50,589 nucleotides of DNA from Acidobacteriaceae bacterium (GCA_027323885.1 DAHVZT010000102.1:1-50589), one strand, 5' to 3'. Shown: positions 6,998 to 16,784, numbered from the stretch's first letter. Translations and numbers: made by a program. The notes: generated by a model from the letters alone, not told the origin.

Positions 6998-8977
6998 TTA
7001 CATGACATCGGGCGCTTCCATGCCCATCCAGCCCAATGCGCGGATGAGTTCCCGTTGCGCAATGGCTGCCGTGGCCAGTAGGACCGCTTTGCGCGCGGGG
7101 TCGGCCTCCGTCAACACGTGGTGGCGATGGTAGAAGTTGCTGAACTGCTGTGCCAGTTGAAAGGCATATTTTGCCAGGTGCGCGGGCTCCGTGGTCTGGA
7201 TCGCTTTCTCGAGCACATGCACGGATTTCGACGCAAGCAGCCAGAGCTCCCATAGGCTATTGCCATCCTCGCCCGTGAAATAGGGTTTAGCGTCGACGGG
7301 GCCGAACTGTTCCAGCGCCTGTTCCGGAGTGATACCGGCCTTGCGGAAGATGTTTGCCGCGCGAACGATGGCGTACTGGACGTACGGACCGGTTTCCCCT
7401 TCAAAACTGAGCGCATCCTGCATATCGAACGCAATGACGGTGGTCCGCGTGTAGCGCAGCATGTAATAGCGCAGCGCGCCAATGGCGATCTTCCGGGCGA
7501 TACTCTCGCGGTCCGCTGGATCAAGCTCTGGGTGACGCGCATCCACCTGAACGGTCGCGGCGGCAATCAGCTTGTCGATCAGGTCATCGGCTTTCACCCC
7601 AAAGCCTTTGCGTCCGGAGACTTCAATGTAAGCGCGGTCCTGATCTTCGGGCGAAACGGCGTAGCCCAATTCCATGGCACAGCGTGGCGTCAGTGCAACC
7701 ATTTCATAGGAAAAATGATGATAGTTTTCGGCAACCTGCGTGTAGCCCATCCCTCGCAGGGCTTCGATCACGTTGTTCTGCGGGTCGGCCTGACGTGAAT
7801 CGATCACGTTATAGATGGCGTCGGCATGACCGAAGTGCGGCGCGCTCTCGTCGCTCTGTTCGGCGGATATCCAGCACTGGCCGCCGCCCGGATAGGTATG
7901 GAATAGCCGATACCCGAAGTTCAAACCAAGCTTGTTGAACTTCCATAAGTGATACGCGATGTCTTTCCCGACATAGGTGACCGTTCCGTTGGAGCGGACG
8001 ATTACCTTGGCTTCCTCGTCGGGGTTTTCGCCGTCGGCTCCAGCCGTTCCGGCGCGTCGCATGACCCAACAGCCGGCGTTCTTGCCCTCTGATTCCTGGT
8101 AAAGAACTCCCGTCCGTTGCAGCAGTGCAAATGCCGCGTCCCAAAAATGCAGGTGCAGAATCTCACTTTCACGCGGCAAAAACTCATACTCGATGCCGAT
8201 GCGGAACATGGTTTCCAGGTGGCGGCGCAGGACAGCCGTGGAGACCAGTTCGGCGATGGATGCCGTGTCGTTCCCGCCAGCCTCCAGCGCGTGCAGCGTA
8301 TCGAGACGAATCTGTTTCCGCGCCTGCTTTTGCTCCGGCTCCGCGTCATACCACTGCGATACCTTCGCATAGAGGTCCCAGCAGGCGTAATCGATGCGCT
8401 CGCCGCGCGCAGCGAGTTCCCGCATCCACCGCTGGACTCCAGGCAAATCCAATTGCTGCAGGTGTGTCAGCGCGACCACGACGTCAGCCACCTGCACACC
8501 TGTGTTGTCGATGTAGTTCTGCACACCCACGGTCGAATTCGCCGCCCGGAGCAAGCGGACAAGGGTATCGCCAAGAATGGCGTTGCGCAGGTGTCCGACG
8601 TGTGCCGCCTTGTTGGGATTGATGCTGGTGTGCTCGACCAGTATGAACTCTCGCGTCTCCGGCAGGCTCTCCTGACCTTCTGCGAACCGGTGCGCGGCTG
8701 CGTTCCGGTCGAGGCGGCCATTGAGGTATCCCGCGCCAGCAACCTCAAACCCGGAAAACCCCGGCACGTTGCCGATGGCCGCGACCAGCTCGTCGGCAAT
8801 TTTGCGCGGAGCTTTGCGAAAGGTGCGGGCGAGCTCAAAAGCGATCGGCAGGGCGTAGTCGCCCATCTCCACCTGGGGTGGCTCTTCGACCGTCAGGCGG
8901 AGATCTTCCAACCGAACCTTGTCCTGCAGAACGGCGCGAAGCCTCTCAAAAAGAACTTGCCGATAGTTGCGATACAC
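6998..8977 (-). CDS. argS: Arginyl-tRNA synthetase
   Basis: 659 residues from a GTG at 8977 (VYRNYRQVLFERLRAVL), placed where the family N-terminal domain begins; an upstream ATG at 9088 would add 37 unrelated residues. The class I signature is present as HVGHLRNAILGD after VEHTSINPNKAA. The ArgS N-terminal domain (EMGDYALPIAFELA) and C-terminal DALR anticodon-binding region (GPYVQYAIVRAANI, NFYHRHHVL) are both visible. The usual KMSTRKG/KMSKS loop is replaced by VSGRKGFGVKADDLIDKL, a divergent version retaining RKG. Function: charging of tRNA-Arg in the cytoplasm. The gene is divergent from metG; about 120 bases between the starts should hold both promoters. Confidence 0.95.
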   Translation of the reverse strand: MYRNYRQVLFERLRAVLQDKVRLEDLRLTVEEPPQVEMGDYALPIAFELARTFRKAPRKIADELVAAIGNVPGFSGFEVAGAGYLNGRLDRNAAAHRFAEGQESLPETREFILVEHTSINPNKAAHVGHLRNAILGDTLVRLLRAANSTVGVQNYIDNTGVQVADVVVALTHLQQLDLPGVQRWMRELAARGERIDYACWDLYAKVSQWYDAEPEQKQARKQIRLDTLHALEAGGNDTASIAELVSTAVLRRHLETMFRIGIEYEFLPRESEILHLHFWDAAFALLQRTGVLYQESEGKNAGCWVMRRAGTAGADGENPDEEAKVIVRSNGTVTYVGKDIAYHLWKFNKLGLNFGYRLFHTYPGGGQCWISAEQSDESAPHFGHADAIYNVIDSRQADPQNNVIEALRGMGYTQVAENYHHFSYEMVALTPRCAMELGYAVSPEDQDRAYIEVSGRKGFGVKADDLIDKLIAAATVQVDARHPELDPADRESIARKIAIGALRYYMLRYTRTTVIAFDMQDALSFEGETGPYVQYAIVRAANIFRKAGITPEQALEQFGPVDAKPYFTGEDGNSLWELWLLASKSVHVLEKAIQTTEPAHLAKYAFQLAQQFSNFYHRHHVLTEADPARKAVLLATAAIAQRELIRALGWMGMEAPDVM

Positions 8978-9100
8978 AGAGTGTCTAGGCCCCGGATGTT
9001 TTACAGAATACGCACAGTTATTGCGGATTCTAGCAGAGGTTCTCCCCGCCACTGCACTTGCGGCAATTGACGCAGCTTTCCAGCACACCTAAGATGAGGA

Positions 9101-11263
9101 GTGACTCGCTCTCTCCAGCCGCAGCGGCGAGCAGCAAGCGCCAACGGCATGCCCACTCAACAACATAAGCAATCTGCAAGGCCAACATTCTTCCTCAGCA
9201 CGCCGATCTACTACGTGAACGCCCGGCCGCACCTAGGGCACACCTACACGACGGTCGCCGCCGATACGCTGGCGCGGTGGAAGCGGATGCGCGGTTTCGA
9301 TGTCCACTTCCTGACCGGAACCGATGAGCATGGCCAGAAGATCGAACGCTCGGCGGCCAAAGCCGGCAAAACGCCGCAGGAGTTCGCCGCCGAGGTTTCC
9401 GGGGAGTTTCGCTCCTTGTGGGATCGCATGGGGCTCACCTATGACGATTACCTGCGCACCACGGAGGATCGGCACAAAAAGGGCGTGCAGTTCCTGTTTC
9501 AGGAGCTGCAGCGGCGCGGATTTATTTACAAAGGCACGTATTCCGGCCAGTACTGCGTGTCCGACGAGCTGTATGTTGAAGGGCCGCCGGGCACCGTCTG
9601 CCCCGATTGCGGTCGCGTTACGGAGACGGTGAGCGAAGAGAACTATTTCTTCAAACTATCGGCCTTTGAACGCAAGCTGCTGGAGTATTACGAGGAACAT
9701 CCCGATTTTATTCGCCCCGAGACGCGCCGCAATGAGGTGATGGCATTTGTGCGCGGAGGACTGCGCGACCTTTCCATCAGCCGCACGAGCTTCAACTGGG
9801 GCATTCCTGTCCCGGGCGATCCGAAACATGTGATCTATGTGTGGATGGACGCTCTGGCGAACTATATTACGGCGCTCGGTTACGGCAGTGACGATCCCTC
9901 GCTGCTGGAAAAATTCTGGCCGGCGGACGTGCAGTTGATCGGCAAGGAGATCAGCCGCTTTCACTGCGTCTACTGGCCCGCATTTTTGCTTGCTGCCGGG
10001 CTACCGCTGCCGAAACAGATCGTGGCACACGGCTGGCTGCTGTTTGAGCAGTCGAAGATGTCGAAGTCGCGCGGCAATATTGTGCGCGCGGAGACGGTGC
10101 TGGACGTGCTGGGCACGGATGCGCTGCGCTATTTTCTGCTCCGAGAAATCGTCTTCGGACAGGATGGCAGCTTTTCTTTCGATGCGCTGGTGCAGCGGTA
10201 TAACTCCGATCTGGCGAACGGCTATGGCAATTTGGTCAGCCGCACGCTGACGATGGTAGCGAAGTATTTTGATGGATGGGTGCCGGAACCTACGGTGGCC
10301 CCTCTGGTAGACCTCGGCACCATTGGTGAGATTCAAGGTTTCTATGATGCGCTCGATTTCTCTCGGGCTCTCGAGCGTATTTGGGACATGGTCGCCGTGG
10401 TTGATGGAACCATCACTGCGCGGACGCCCTGGAAGCTGGCTGCTCAAGATGACAAAGCCAGCCGTGCCGCCCTTGCGGACGTCCTGTACAGTGCGGCCGA
10501 AGCCGTACGCATCATTACGGCGCTGGTCTATCCCGTAATTCCCGAGGCGGCGGCTAAAGTTTGGAAGCAACTCGGTCTGGGCGACATTACACAAGCCGAT
10601 CTGAAAAATTTGCGGTGGGGTGGGTTGCAGGCGGGCACAAAGCTCGGCGAGCTTGGCCCGGTTTTTCCCCGCGCGGAAAAGGACGCGATCGAACGTATGC
10701 AGGAGATGGAAGAGAAACGCCAGGCGTCAATGCCGGCCAATACACACGAGGAGAAGCAGACCACCCCGCAGACTGCACAGCCTTCGCCGGCAATCGTGGA
10801 GACCGCGACGCCATCAAAAACGACGGACCCGGGTTCCTCCGCAGTATCCGCGGCGCAGGCCACAACTCCCGAGTCGCAGCGCGGTTCTGAGTCGCAGCCC
10901 GCAGCCATGGCTTCTGCGCCAGCACCGCAGTCCGGCAAGATCAGCATTGAGGACTTCGCCAAAGTAGAACTCCGGGTCGCTGTTGTCCGGGTCGCCGAAC
11001 GCGTGCCGAAATCGGACCGTTTGCTGCGGCTGGAGGTCGATCTTGGCTATGAGCAGCGGCAGATCGTGGCCGGAATCGCCGAGGCTTACGCCCCAGAAAG
11101 TTTGATCGGACGAAAGGTTGTGATTGTGGCCAATCTGGCCCCGCGCAAACTTCGTGGACTGGAGTCCAATGGCATGATCGTCGCGGCCTCGGTTGGGGAG
11201 AAGGGAACTCCCGTGCTGGCTGGTTTTCTGGAAGATGTCGAGATCGGGGCCAGGTTGAAGTAG
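9101..11263 (+). CDS. metG: Methionyl-tRNA synthetase with C-terminal tRNA-binding domain
   Basis: Up to 720 residues. The class I motifs are HLGH (in RPHLGHTYTTVAADTLARW) and KMSKS (QSKMSKSRGNIV). Anticodon-domain features follow, then a Pro/Thr/Ala-rich linker (~residues 550-615), and a C-terminal EMAP/OB-fold tRNA-binding domain (IEDFAKVELRVAVV, LAPRKLRGLESNGMI) that usually mediates dimerisation. In the connective domain the metal site reads CVSD...CPDC, so one zinc knuckle has Asp in place of Cys. The GTG at 9101 is directly preceded by AGGA, which is too close for ideal spacing; an ATG at 9149 (MPTQQHK) is an equally possible start, still upstream of the conserved FFLSTPIYYVN. It is followed closely by tatD, a very common pairing. 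Confidence 0.96.
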   Translation: MTRSLQPQRRAASANGMPTQQHKQSARPTFFLSTPIYYVNARPHLGHTYTTVAADTLARWKRMRGFDVHFLTGTDEHGQKIERSAAKAGKTPQEFAAEVSGEFRSLWDRMGLTYDDYLRTTEDRHKKGVQFLFQELQRRGFIYKGTYSGQYCVSDELYVEGPPGTVCPDCGRVTETVSEENYFFKLSAFERKLLEYYEEHPDFIRPETRRNEVMAFVRGGLRDLSISRTSFNWGIPVPGDPKHVIYVWMDALANYITALGYGSDDPSLLEKFWPADVQLIGKEISRFHCVYWPAFLLAAGLPLPKQIVAHGWLLFEQSKMSKSRGNIVRAETVLDVLGTDALRYFLLREIVFGQDGSFSFDALVQRYNSDLANGYGNLVSRTLTMVAKYFDGWVPEPTVAPLVDLGTIGEIQGFYDALDFSRALERIWDMVAVVDGTITARTPWKLAAQDDKASRAALADVLYSAAEAVRIITALVYPVIPEAAAKVWKQLGLGDITQADLKNLRWGGLQAGTKLGELGPVFPRAEKDAIERMQEMEEKRQASMPANTHEEKQTTPQTAQPSPAIVETATPSKTTDPGSSAVSAAQATTPESQRGSESQPAAMASAPAPQSGKISIEDFAKVELRVAVVRVAERVPKSDRLLRLEVDLGYEQRQIVAGIAEAYAPESLIGRKVVIVANLAPRKLRGLESNGMIVAASVGEKGTPVLAGFLEDVEIGARLK

Positions 11264-11294
11264 GTCCATCGGAAATCGGAGTCAGGTCGCCGCA

Positions 11295-12164
11295 ATGCTG
11301 GTAGATTCGCACGCACATCTGGACAGTGAGCGCTTCGCGGAGGACCGTGAGGCCATGCTGCTGCGCGCGCGCGAAGCGGGCGTGGAGACGGTGCTCGCGG
11401 TAGGGATTGGAGATGGACCATCCAGCATGCATCGGGCCCTGGACCTGAGCCGCCAATACGCATCCAATCTGAATATGCCGCAGATTGTCGTCAGCGCAGG
11501 GATTCATCCGCATGAAGCGGAGCTAGCGGACCGGGCGGCTTTGGATGCTCTGGATGCGCTTGCTGCCGAGCCGGAAGTCGTGGCCGTGGGTGAAATCGGA
11601 CTGGATTACTTCTACGACCACTCGCCGCGGCCTCTGCAGCAGCGTGCCTTCGTGCAGCAGATGGAGATTGCCGCCGGACACAACCTGCCCATTTTGATCC
11701 ATTGCCGTGCTTCCGCAGAAGGAACGAATGCCTGGGACGATGCTTTGGCGCTGCTGGAGCGGCATTGGCGTTCTACCGCACTGGGAGGCGTGCTGCATTG
11801 CTTCGCAGGCGAGCGGCGCCACGCTGAAAAAGCCATGGATTTGGGATTTTTGATCTCGTTTGCGGGAAATATCACGTTTCCGAAAGCTCAGTCGATTCGC
11901 GAAGTGGCAGCCGGAATCCCTGACGATCGCATTCTCATTGAGACGGATGCGCCTTTCCTTGCCCCCGTTCCACATCGCGGAAAGCGGAATGAGCCGGCCC
12001 TGGTGCGCAACGTTGCGGAAAAGCTGGCCGAGGTTCGCGGCACCGGCTATGAAACGATAAGTAGCGGGACGACGGAAAATTTCCACCGTTTTTTCCATAC
12101 GGCGCGAAGTCCAAAGGCAGGGCCGGAGAAATCTGGCATTCTGCAGGAAAAAGCGCGAATCTAG
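11295..12164 (+). CDS. tatD: TatD family metal-dependent deoxyribonuclease
   Basis: 289 residues, a TIM-barrel hydrolase. Visible metal-site motifs are DSHAHLD at the N-terminus, SAGIHPHEA, VAVGEIGLDYFYD (metal Glu), LPILIHCR, LHCFAG and ETDAPFLAP (metal Asp) near the C-terminus. The family acts as a 3'-5' exonuclease on DNA or RNA, though the in vivo substrate varies. The C-terminus carries a ~25-residue polar tail (SPKAGPEKSG...) beyond the usual end. It starts 31 bases after metG and is followed 26 bases later by yajQ on the same strand, so the three are likely one operon. Confidence 0.95.
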   Translation: MLVDSHAHLDSERFAEDREAMLLRAREAGVETVLAVGIGDGPSSMHRALDLSRQYASNLNMPQIVVSAGIHPHEAELADRAALDALDALAAEPEVVAVGEIGLDYFYDHSPRPLQQRAFVQQMEIAAGHNLPILIHCRASAEGTNAWDDALALLERHWRSTALGGVLHCFAGERRHAEKAMDLGFLISFAGNITFPKAQSIREVAAGIPDDRILIETDAPFLAPVPHRGKRNEPALVRNVAEKLAEVRGTGYETISSGTTENFHRFFHTARSPKAGPEKSGILQEKARI

Positions 12165-12190
12165 AACTGCTGGTAAAGGCTGGTAATTCC

Positions 12191-12691
12191 ATGGCAACGG
12201 AAAATTCATTCGATATTGTGAGCAAAGTGGACGCGCAGGAGGTATTGAACGCGGTCGATCAGGCCTCCAAGGAAATCCGCACGCGTTTCGACCTGAAAGA
12301 CTCCAAGTCTGAGATAAAACTCGAAGGCGAGGAGACGATTCAGCTCGCCTCCAGTGACGAGTACAAACTGCAGTCCGTCACCGAAATTCTGCAGCAGAAG
12401 CTGGCCAAACGGGGAGTTTCGCTGAAGGCGTTGACCTACGGAAAAATCGAACCTGCTTCCGGTTCCAGCGTCAGGCAGAAGATCACGCTGCAACAGGGCA
12501 TCGCGATCGAGAAAGCCAAGGAAATCGTCAAGGTGATTAAAGAATCGAAAAGTAAGGCCCAGGCCACGATTCAGGGTGACACCGTACGCGTCAGCAGCAA
12601 GGATCGCGACACGCTGCAGGATATGATTGCTTTATTGAAGAAGCAGGATTTTGGCATCGACCTGCAGTTCACCAACTATCGGTCCAACTAG
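12191..12691 (+). CDS. yajQ: YajQ family nucleotide-binding protein
   Basis: 166 residues, the normal family length. The start ENSFDIVSKVDAQEVLNAVD is diagnostic of YajQ/UPF0234, followed by EIRTRFDLKDSKSEIKL, LAKRGVSLKALTYGKIEPA, and the end LKKQDFGIDLQFTNYR. Members have two ferredoxin-like domains; some bind nucleotides including cyclic di-GMP, and some have been linked to phage or virulence regulation, but the function here is unknown. It lies between tatD and a polyprenyl synthase in one plus-strand run. Cytoplasmic: no signal or membrane segment. Confidence 0.96.
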   Translation: MATENSFDIVSKVDAQEVLNAVDQASKEIRTRFDLKDSKSEIKLEGEETIQLASSDEYKLQSVTEILQQKLAKRGVSLKALTYGKIEPASGSSVRQKITLQQGIAIEKAKEIVKVIKESKSKAQATIQGDTVRVSSKDRDTLQDMIALLKKQDFGIDLQFTNYRSN

Positions 12692-12727
12692 CGAAGCGGC
12701 GCACGGAGAAAGCAGGGCGGGAGCGTT

Positions 12728-13717
12728 TTGAGCACAGCGGCCATCACGACGGCAAAAGAGGTATTCGACCTGCTCCGCGACGATCTGGTTGCGATTGAGC
12801 AGGAATTCGAGCGCCTCTCGTTGTCGGATGTGGATTCGATCACGGAGATCGCCGGCTACCTTCGCGAGGGCGGCGGAAAACGCATCCGGCCCGCGTTGCT
12901 TCTGCTGGCGGCGAAGGCGCTGGGTTACGCCGGAAGCAGCAGCGTGCGTCTGGGAGCTGTGGTGGAAATCATTCACACCGCGACCCTGGTGCATGACGAC
13001 ATCATTGACGTGGCCGACATCCGGCGTGGGCGTCCCTCCGCGAACATCCAGTGGGGAAACTCGAAATGCGTTCTGGCGGGCGACTGGCTTTACATGCAGG
13101 CGTTTCGCGTGGCGCTCGACGAGCGAAATTTCCGGATTCTCGATCTTCTTATCAGCCTGACCCAACAGATGGTGGAAGGGGAACTGCTGCAGATGGAGCG
13201 GATGGGAACCGCTCTGACGGAGCATGAATATTACGAATTGATCTACCGCAAAACAGCCTGCCTGTTCCGGGTGTCAATGCAGCTGGGATGTGTTCTGGGC
13301 GGAGCTTCCCAGCAGATGGAAGATGTTCTGGGCGACTACGGGCGTAGTCTGGGCCTGGCCTTCCAGATCGTCGATGACGTGCTGGACCTGACGGCCAGCG
13401 AAGAAGTGCTTGGCAAACCGACCGCAAGCGATCTACGCGAAGGCAAGGCGACTCTGGCCGTCGTTCACGCTCTGCATCACGGCACGCCGGAAGAGCGCGC
13501 CGACATCATGGCTGTCATTGAAGATCACAACTTCGAGCGAGTTGGCCATCACCGCATCTTGTCCATTCTGAAACGTAATGGATCGCTCGATTATGCGATG
13601 CGGGCCGCGTATGCTCATGCCGAGTCCGCGCGAAAAAATCTGGAAGTGCTGCCGGAGTCGGAATTCAAGCGAGCGCTTCTCTGGGTCCCGGACTTTGTTG
13701 TAGCTCGCGACAAGTAG
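12728..13717 (+). CDS. Trans-polyprenyl diphosphate synthase (quinone side-chain type)
   Basis: 329 residues from a TTG start with a GGGAG stretch just upstream. Both Asp-rich motifs of long-chain trans-prenyl synthases are visible: LVHDDIIDVADIRRG (FARM region) and FQIVDDVLDLTASEEVLGK (SARM). GGGKRIRPALLLLAAKA holds the substrate-binding Gly-Lys-Arg and Arg. Chain elongation of isoprenyl diphosphates would give the side chain of menaquinone or ubiquinone. Product length cannot be told safely from sequence; an IspB or HepT-like enzyme is most likely. It follows yajQ by 36 bases on the same strand and precedes the MscS-type channel gene. Confidence 0.93.
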   Translation: MSTAAITTAKEVFDLLRDDLVAIEQEFERLSLSDVDSITEIAGYLREGGGKRIRPALLLLAAKALGYAGSSSVRLGAVVEIIHTATLVHDDIIDVADIRRGRPSANIQWGNSKCVLAGDWLYMQAFRVALDERNFRILDLLISLTQQMVEGELLQMERMGTALTEHEYYELIYRKTACLFRVSMQLGCVLGGASQQMEDVLGDYGRSLGLAFQIVDDVLDLTASEEVLGKPTASDLREGKATLAVVHALHHGTPEERADIMAVIEDHNFERVGHHRILSILKRNGSLDYAMRAAYAHAESARKNLEVLPESEFKRALLWVPDFVVARDK

Positions 13718-13792
13718 AAACGTTGCCGCGCTACCCTCCCACCGTGTTCCAATCGCAATCAGACAAAGTCGCTTTGCTGCTCAGGAGCTAAA

Positions 13793-15877
13793 ATGGGGAA
13801 CTCACGTACTCTTCTGTGGGTAAGCGCACTCGCTACGGCCGCTCTTCTGATGCCGGGACGTGGAGTGGGCTTTGCGCAATCGTCCTCGGGCCAGACTGGA
13901 GCTACACCGGACTCGGCCAATTTGACGGCCCCCAATTCCTCCAGGCAGGTGCTTGACCATCTCAATGCGGTGATCCGCTGGTATCGGCAGTGGGATGAAG
14001 AGGGCGCCTACCTCAAGCCGCCCGGAGATGAGCTGTACGTTCAAAATGGGCAGGCGGTCGCGGGCGAGGTTCTGCGGCTGGATTTCAAATCCGCACTCGC
14101 GCAATCCGCTCTGATTGCGAACGCCACAGCCAAGCGATCCTCGCCTGCTGGCGCTTCGCAAAACCTGATAAATGCTCAAAGCATTCCTGAGAAGCAGCAA
14201 CAGGTGGCTTCCCAAATCGACAGTTTGAAGACTGAATTGAACAGCCTGAGCCGGAGAATCGCGCTTGCGCCCGCCAAGGAAAGACCTGCCTTGATTGCCC
14301 AGAGAAATCTGCTTCAGGGACAGATCCAACTGGCTCAGGCAATGCAGGATAACCTTCAAAAACTGACCTCGTTCATGGCAAATGCGGAGATTGCGAATGG
14401 GCGGGCCACGGAGCTTTCAGGCAAAATTCTGGCATTGCAGAGAACCGTCCCCGCTGTGCCGCTTTCCGACTATTCCAAAACGGCTGGAGCAGGTGTCAGG
14501 CAGGGAGCGTCCGTCAAAGCCGCGCCGCCTAATTCCGCAACTGATTCCGCAACTACGGTGAGCAACAACGATGGGTTGATCGGCCAGATCACGCAGATGT
14601 TTCGCTTACTGGGAACTCTGCGTTCTGTCCATCAGCTTTCCGACCGGGGCGCCTCACTGCAGAACCTGACTCAGCAATTGCGCGCCCCGTTGCTCGCGGA
14701 TCTGCGCGCCACGCTGCAACAAGGCCAGATCGCAATCTCCGTTCCGCCGCCATCCGAAAAGACACCTCAGAGTTCTCCGGGAGCTCACTCATTGTCTGTG
14801 CCATCCGCCGCTCAGGGCAGCGCAGTCCAGAGTGCTCCAGCGCAAACTGCTCCGGACCAGGCCCAGATGGCCGCGTTGATTCATCGATTCAGATTGCTTT
14901 CCGATGCAACTTTGCCTCTGAGTCAGGAGTTGATTCTTATCGACCAGAGCCAGTCCGATCTGGCCCAACTTCAATCGTCCGTGGAACATCAGTACGCCGC
15001 CATTCTCCGCTCTGTGTTGTTGAGGGTTGCGGCGATCCTCTTTTCGCTGGGATTGATCTGGCTGTTTTCTGAACTGTGGCGGCGCGCCACCTTCCGCTAC
15101 ATTCACGATGCTCGCCGCCGCCGCCAGTTTCTCGTGTTGCGCAGGGTGATCACGGGCTTTTGCATGTTCGTGGTCATCCTGCTGGGTTTTGTCAGTGAGT
15201 TCAGTTCGCTGGCGACGTATGCGGGCCTCATCACGGCCGGCATCGCGGTGGCTTTGCAGGGCGTCATTCTGTCGATCGCCGCCTATTTCTTCCTCGTCGG
15301 CCGCTATGGCGTGCGCGTTGGCGATCGCGTCACGGTGGTCTATTCGGGCTCCGCAAATGTCTCGGGAGAGGTGCTGGACATTGGCCTGATCCGCTTTTCA
15401 CTTATGGAGCTTGCCGGCAGCGGTATCGACATGCAGCCCACCGGACGCATCGTCGTGTTTACCAATTCCGTGCTGTTCCAGACCACGCCGCTTTTCAAGC
15501 AATTGCCAGGGACGGAATATACGTGGCGCGAGCTTGCATTTCCGCTGCACCCGGATACGGACCCTCAGCTCGCCGAGAAAGCAATGCTTTCGGCAGTCGA
15601 GAGCATCTATCAAAGCTTTGGGCCTTTGCTGGAAAAGCAGCTGCTGGCCATCGAGCGATCGATGGGTCTGCACATGGAAGTTCCTAAGCCGTATACCAGA
15701 GTGCGATTCGCTTCCTCTGGGCTGGAAGCAGTGCTGCGCTATCCCATTCCGATGCGGGAAGCGGCAGCGCAGGACGATCGCATGGTGATGATTGCGACCG
15801 AAATTCTGCGCCAAAATCCGGCCATTCGTTTGAAAGACGGGGCGATGCCGGAACTACGCTCGGCGATCAAGACGTAA
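13793..15877 (+). CDS. Large MscS-family mechanosensitive channel with periplasmic domain
   Basis: 694 residues. An N-terminal signal peptide (LLWVSALATAALLMPGRG...FAQ) is followed by ~370 residues of mostly helical, Gln/Ala-rich sequence with coiled-coil character (EKQQQVASQIDSLKTELNSL), likely periplasmic. Then come membrane helices (LRVAAILFSLGLIWLFS; CMFVVILLGFVSEF; YAGLITAGIAVALQGVIL) and the MscS pore/beta region (LQGVILSIAAYFFLVGRYG, VRVGDRVTVV, GEVLDIGLI, GRIVVFTNSVLF), with a C-terminal cytoplasmic alpha/beta domain. It would open under membrane tension or act as a small-solute channel. It ends 8 bases before the convergent SMP-30 gene. Membership in the MscS superfamily is clear; gating and ion are not. 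Confidence 0.88.
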   Translation: MGNSRTLLWVSALATAALLMPGRGVGFAQSSSGQTGATPDSANLTAPNSSRQVLDHLNAVIRWYRQWDEEGAYLKPPGDELYVQNGQAVAGEVLRLDFKSALAQSALIANATAKRSSPAGASQNLINAQSIPEKQQQVASQIDSLKTELNSLSRRIALAPAKERPALIAQRNLLQGQIQLAQAMQDNLQKLTSFMANAEIANGRATELSGKILALQRTVPAVPLSDYSKTAGAGVRQGASVKAAPPNSATDSATTVSNNDGLIGQITQMFRLLGTLRSVHQLSDRGASLQNLTQQLRAPLLADLRATLQQGQIAISVPPPSEKTPQSSPGAHSLSVPSAAQGSAVQSAPAQTAPDQAQMAALIHRFRLLSDATLPLSQELILIDQSQSDLAQLQSSVEHQYAAILRSVLLRVAAILFSLGLIWLFSELWRRATFRYIHDARRRRQFLVLRRVITGFCMFVVILLGFVSEFSSLATYAGLITAGIAVALQGVILSIAAYFFLVGRYGVRVGDRVTVVYSGSANVSGEVLDIGLIRFSLMELAGSGIDMQPTGRIVVFTNSVLFQTTPLFKQLPGTEYTWRELAFPLHPDTDPQLAEKAMLSAVESIYQSFGPLLEKQLLAIERSMGLHMEVPKPYTRVRFASSGLEAVLRYPIPMREAAAQDDRMVMIATEILRQNPAIRLKDGAMPELRSAIKT

Positions 15878-15884
15878 GTCGCAC

Positions 15885-16784
15885 CTATCCAGCGAATGGA
15901 GTCGCCGGCATACCGCGGATCCCGGTTTGCACGGCAAATAAGCTGCCGGAAAGCGGGGCCTGCTGCAATTGCTCAGGTGTCATTGTTTCTCTGGCGCTGG
16001 TTACGTAGAGCGTGCTCAGATCTTCTCCGCCGAAGGTGCAGTCAGTGGCGCGGGGAACGGGCAACTGGAGGATGCGCTCGATTTTCCCCTCCGGATCATA
16101 GCGCAGAATTTTCCCCACGCCCACCTGATTGCTCCAGACAAAGCCCTCGGCATCGACAGTCATGCCGTCGGGAAATCCACCGGAGTTTGGATCGATCTGG
16201 GCGAACGGACGGCGGTTGGAAATCGCGCCGGATGCCGGATCAAAATCGAAGGCGAAGACGGTGTACCGAAAAGACTCCGTGTAGTACATGGTGCGGCCAT
16301 CGGGGCTCCAGCCGCTGCCATTGGAGCAAACCACCTGCGACTGCATTCGGGTCACCGACCGGTCTGGGTTCATGCGGTAGAGATTTCCGCTTGGCTCCTT
16401 CCAGTTTCTGGCGTTCATGCTGCCCGCCCAGAACCGCCCCTGCGGATCGCATTTGCCATCATTGAAGCGGTTGTCGGGCTGGTCCTGCTCCACCGCGGTA
16501 AGCTCTTCCAGGTGGTTGGTTTGCGGATCGTAGAACGCAAATTTCTTTTTCAAAGTCAGGACGAGACCACCCGCGGCCCGGAGCTGAATGCAGGTCACGA
16601 TCTCCGGCAGGTCAAAGGTCTCGTTTTTCCGTGTCACGGGATCAAAGCGATGGATCTGCTTGCCCTGGATGTCGATCCAGTAAAGCCGCCGCTCGCCGGG
16701 ATGCCAGACCGGCGATTCGCCGACATTGGCCTTCCATGGCAGAACGCATTCGATCGCCTCGCCGGAAATAGTCTGAGGGTTCAT
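15885..16784 (-). CDS. SMP-30/gluconolactonase-family sugar lactonase
   Basis: 299 residues from the ATG at 16784, supported by AGGAG 6 bases upstream and a 4-base ATGA overlap with the stop of the preceding transporter gene. The beta-propeller signatures are GESPVWHPGERRLYWIDI (metal Glu), FNDGKCDPQGRFWAGSM (metal Asn), SNGSGWSPDGRTMYYTES and PDGMTVDAEGFVWSN (metal Asp). No signal peptide, so cytoplasmic. Family enzymes hydrolyse sugar-acid lactones such as gluconolactone with a divalent metal. Downstream of a GMC oxidoreductase, an SDR and an enolase-superfamily protein, it probably opens the lactone formed when a sugar is oxidised, before dehydration. Last gene of the minus-strand cluster. 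Confidence 0.92.
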   Translation of the reverse strand: MNPQTISGEAIECVLPWKANVGESPVWHPGERRLYWIDIQGKQIHRFDPVTRKNETFDLPEIVTCIQLRAAGGLVLTLKKKFAFYDPQTNHLEELTAVEQDQPDNRFNDGKCDPQGRFWAGSMNARNWKEPSGNLYRMNPDRSVTRMQSQVVCSNGSGWSPDGRTMYYTESFRYTVFAFDFDPASGAISNRRPFAQIDPNSGGFPDGMTVDAEGFVWSNQVGVGKILRYDPEGKIERILQLPVPRATDCTFGGEDLSTLYVTSARETMTPEQLQQAPLSGSLFAVQTGIRGMPATPFAG

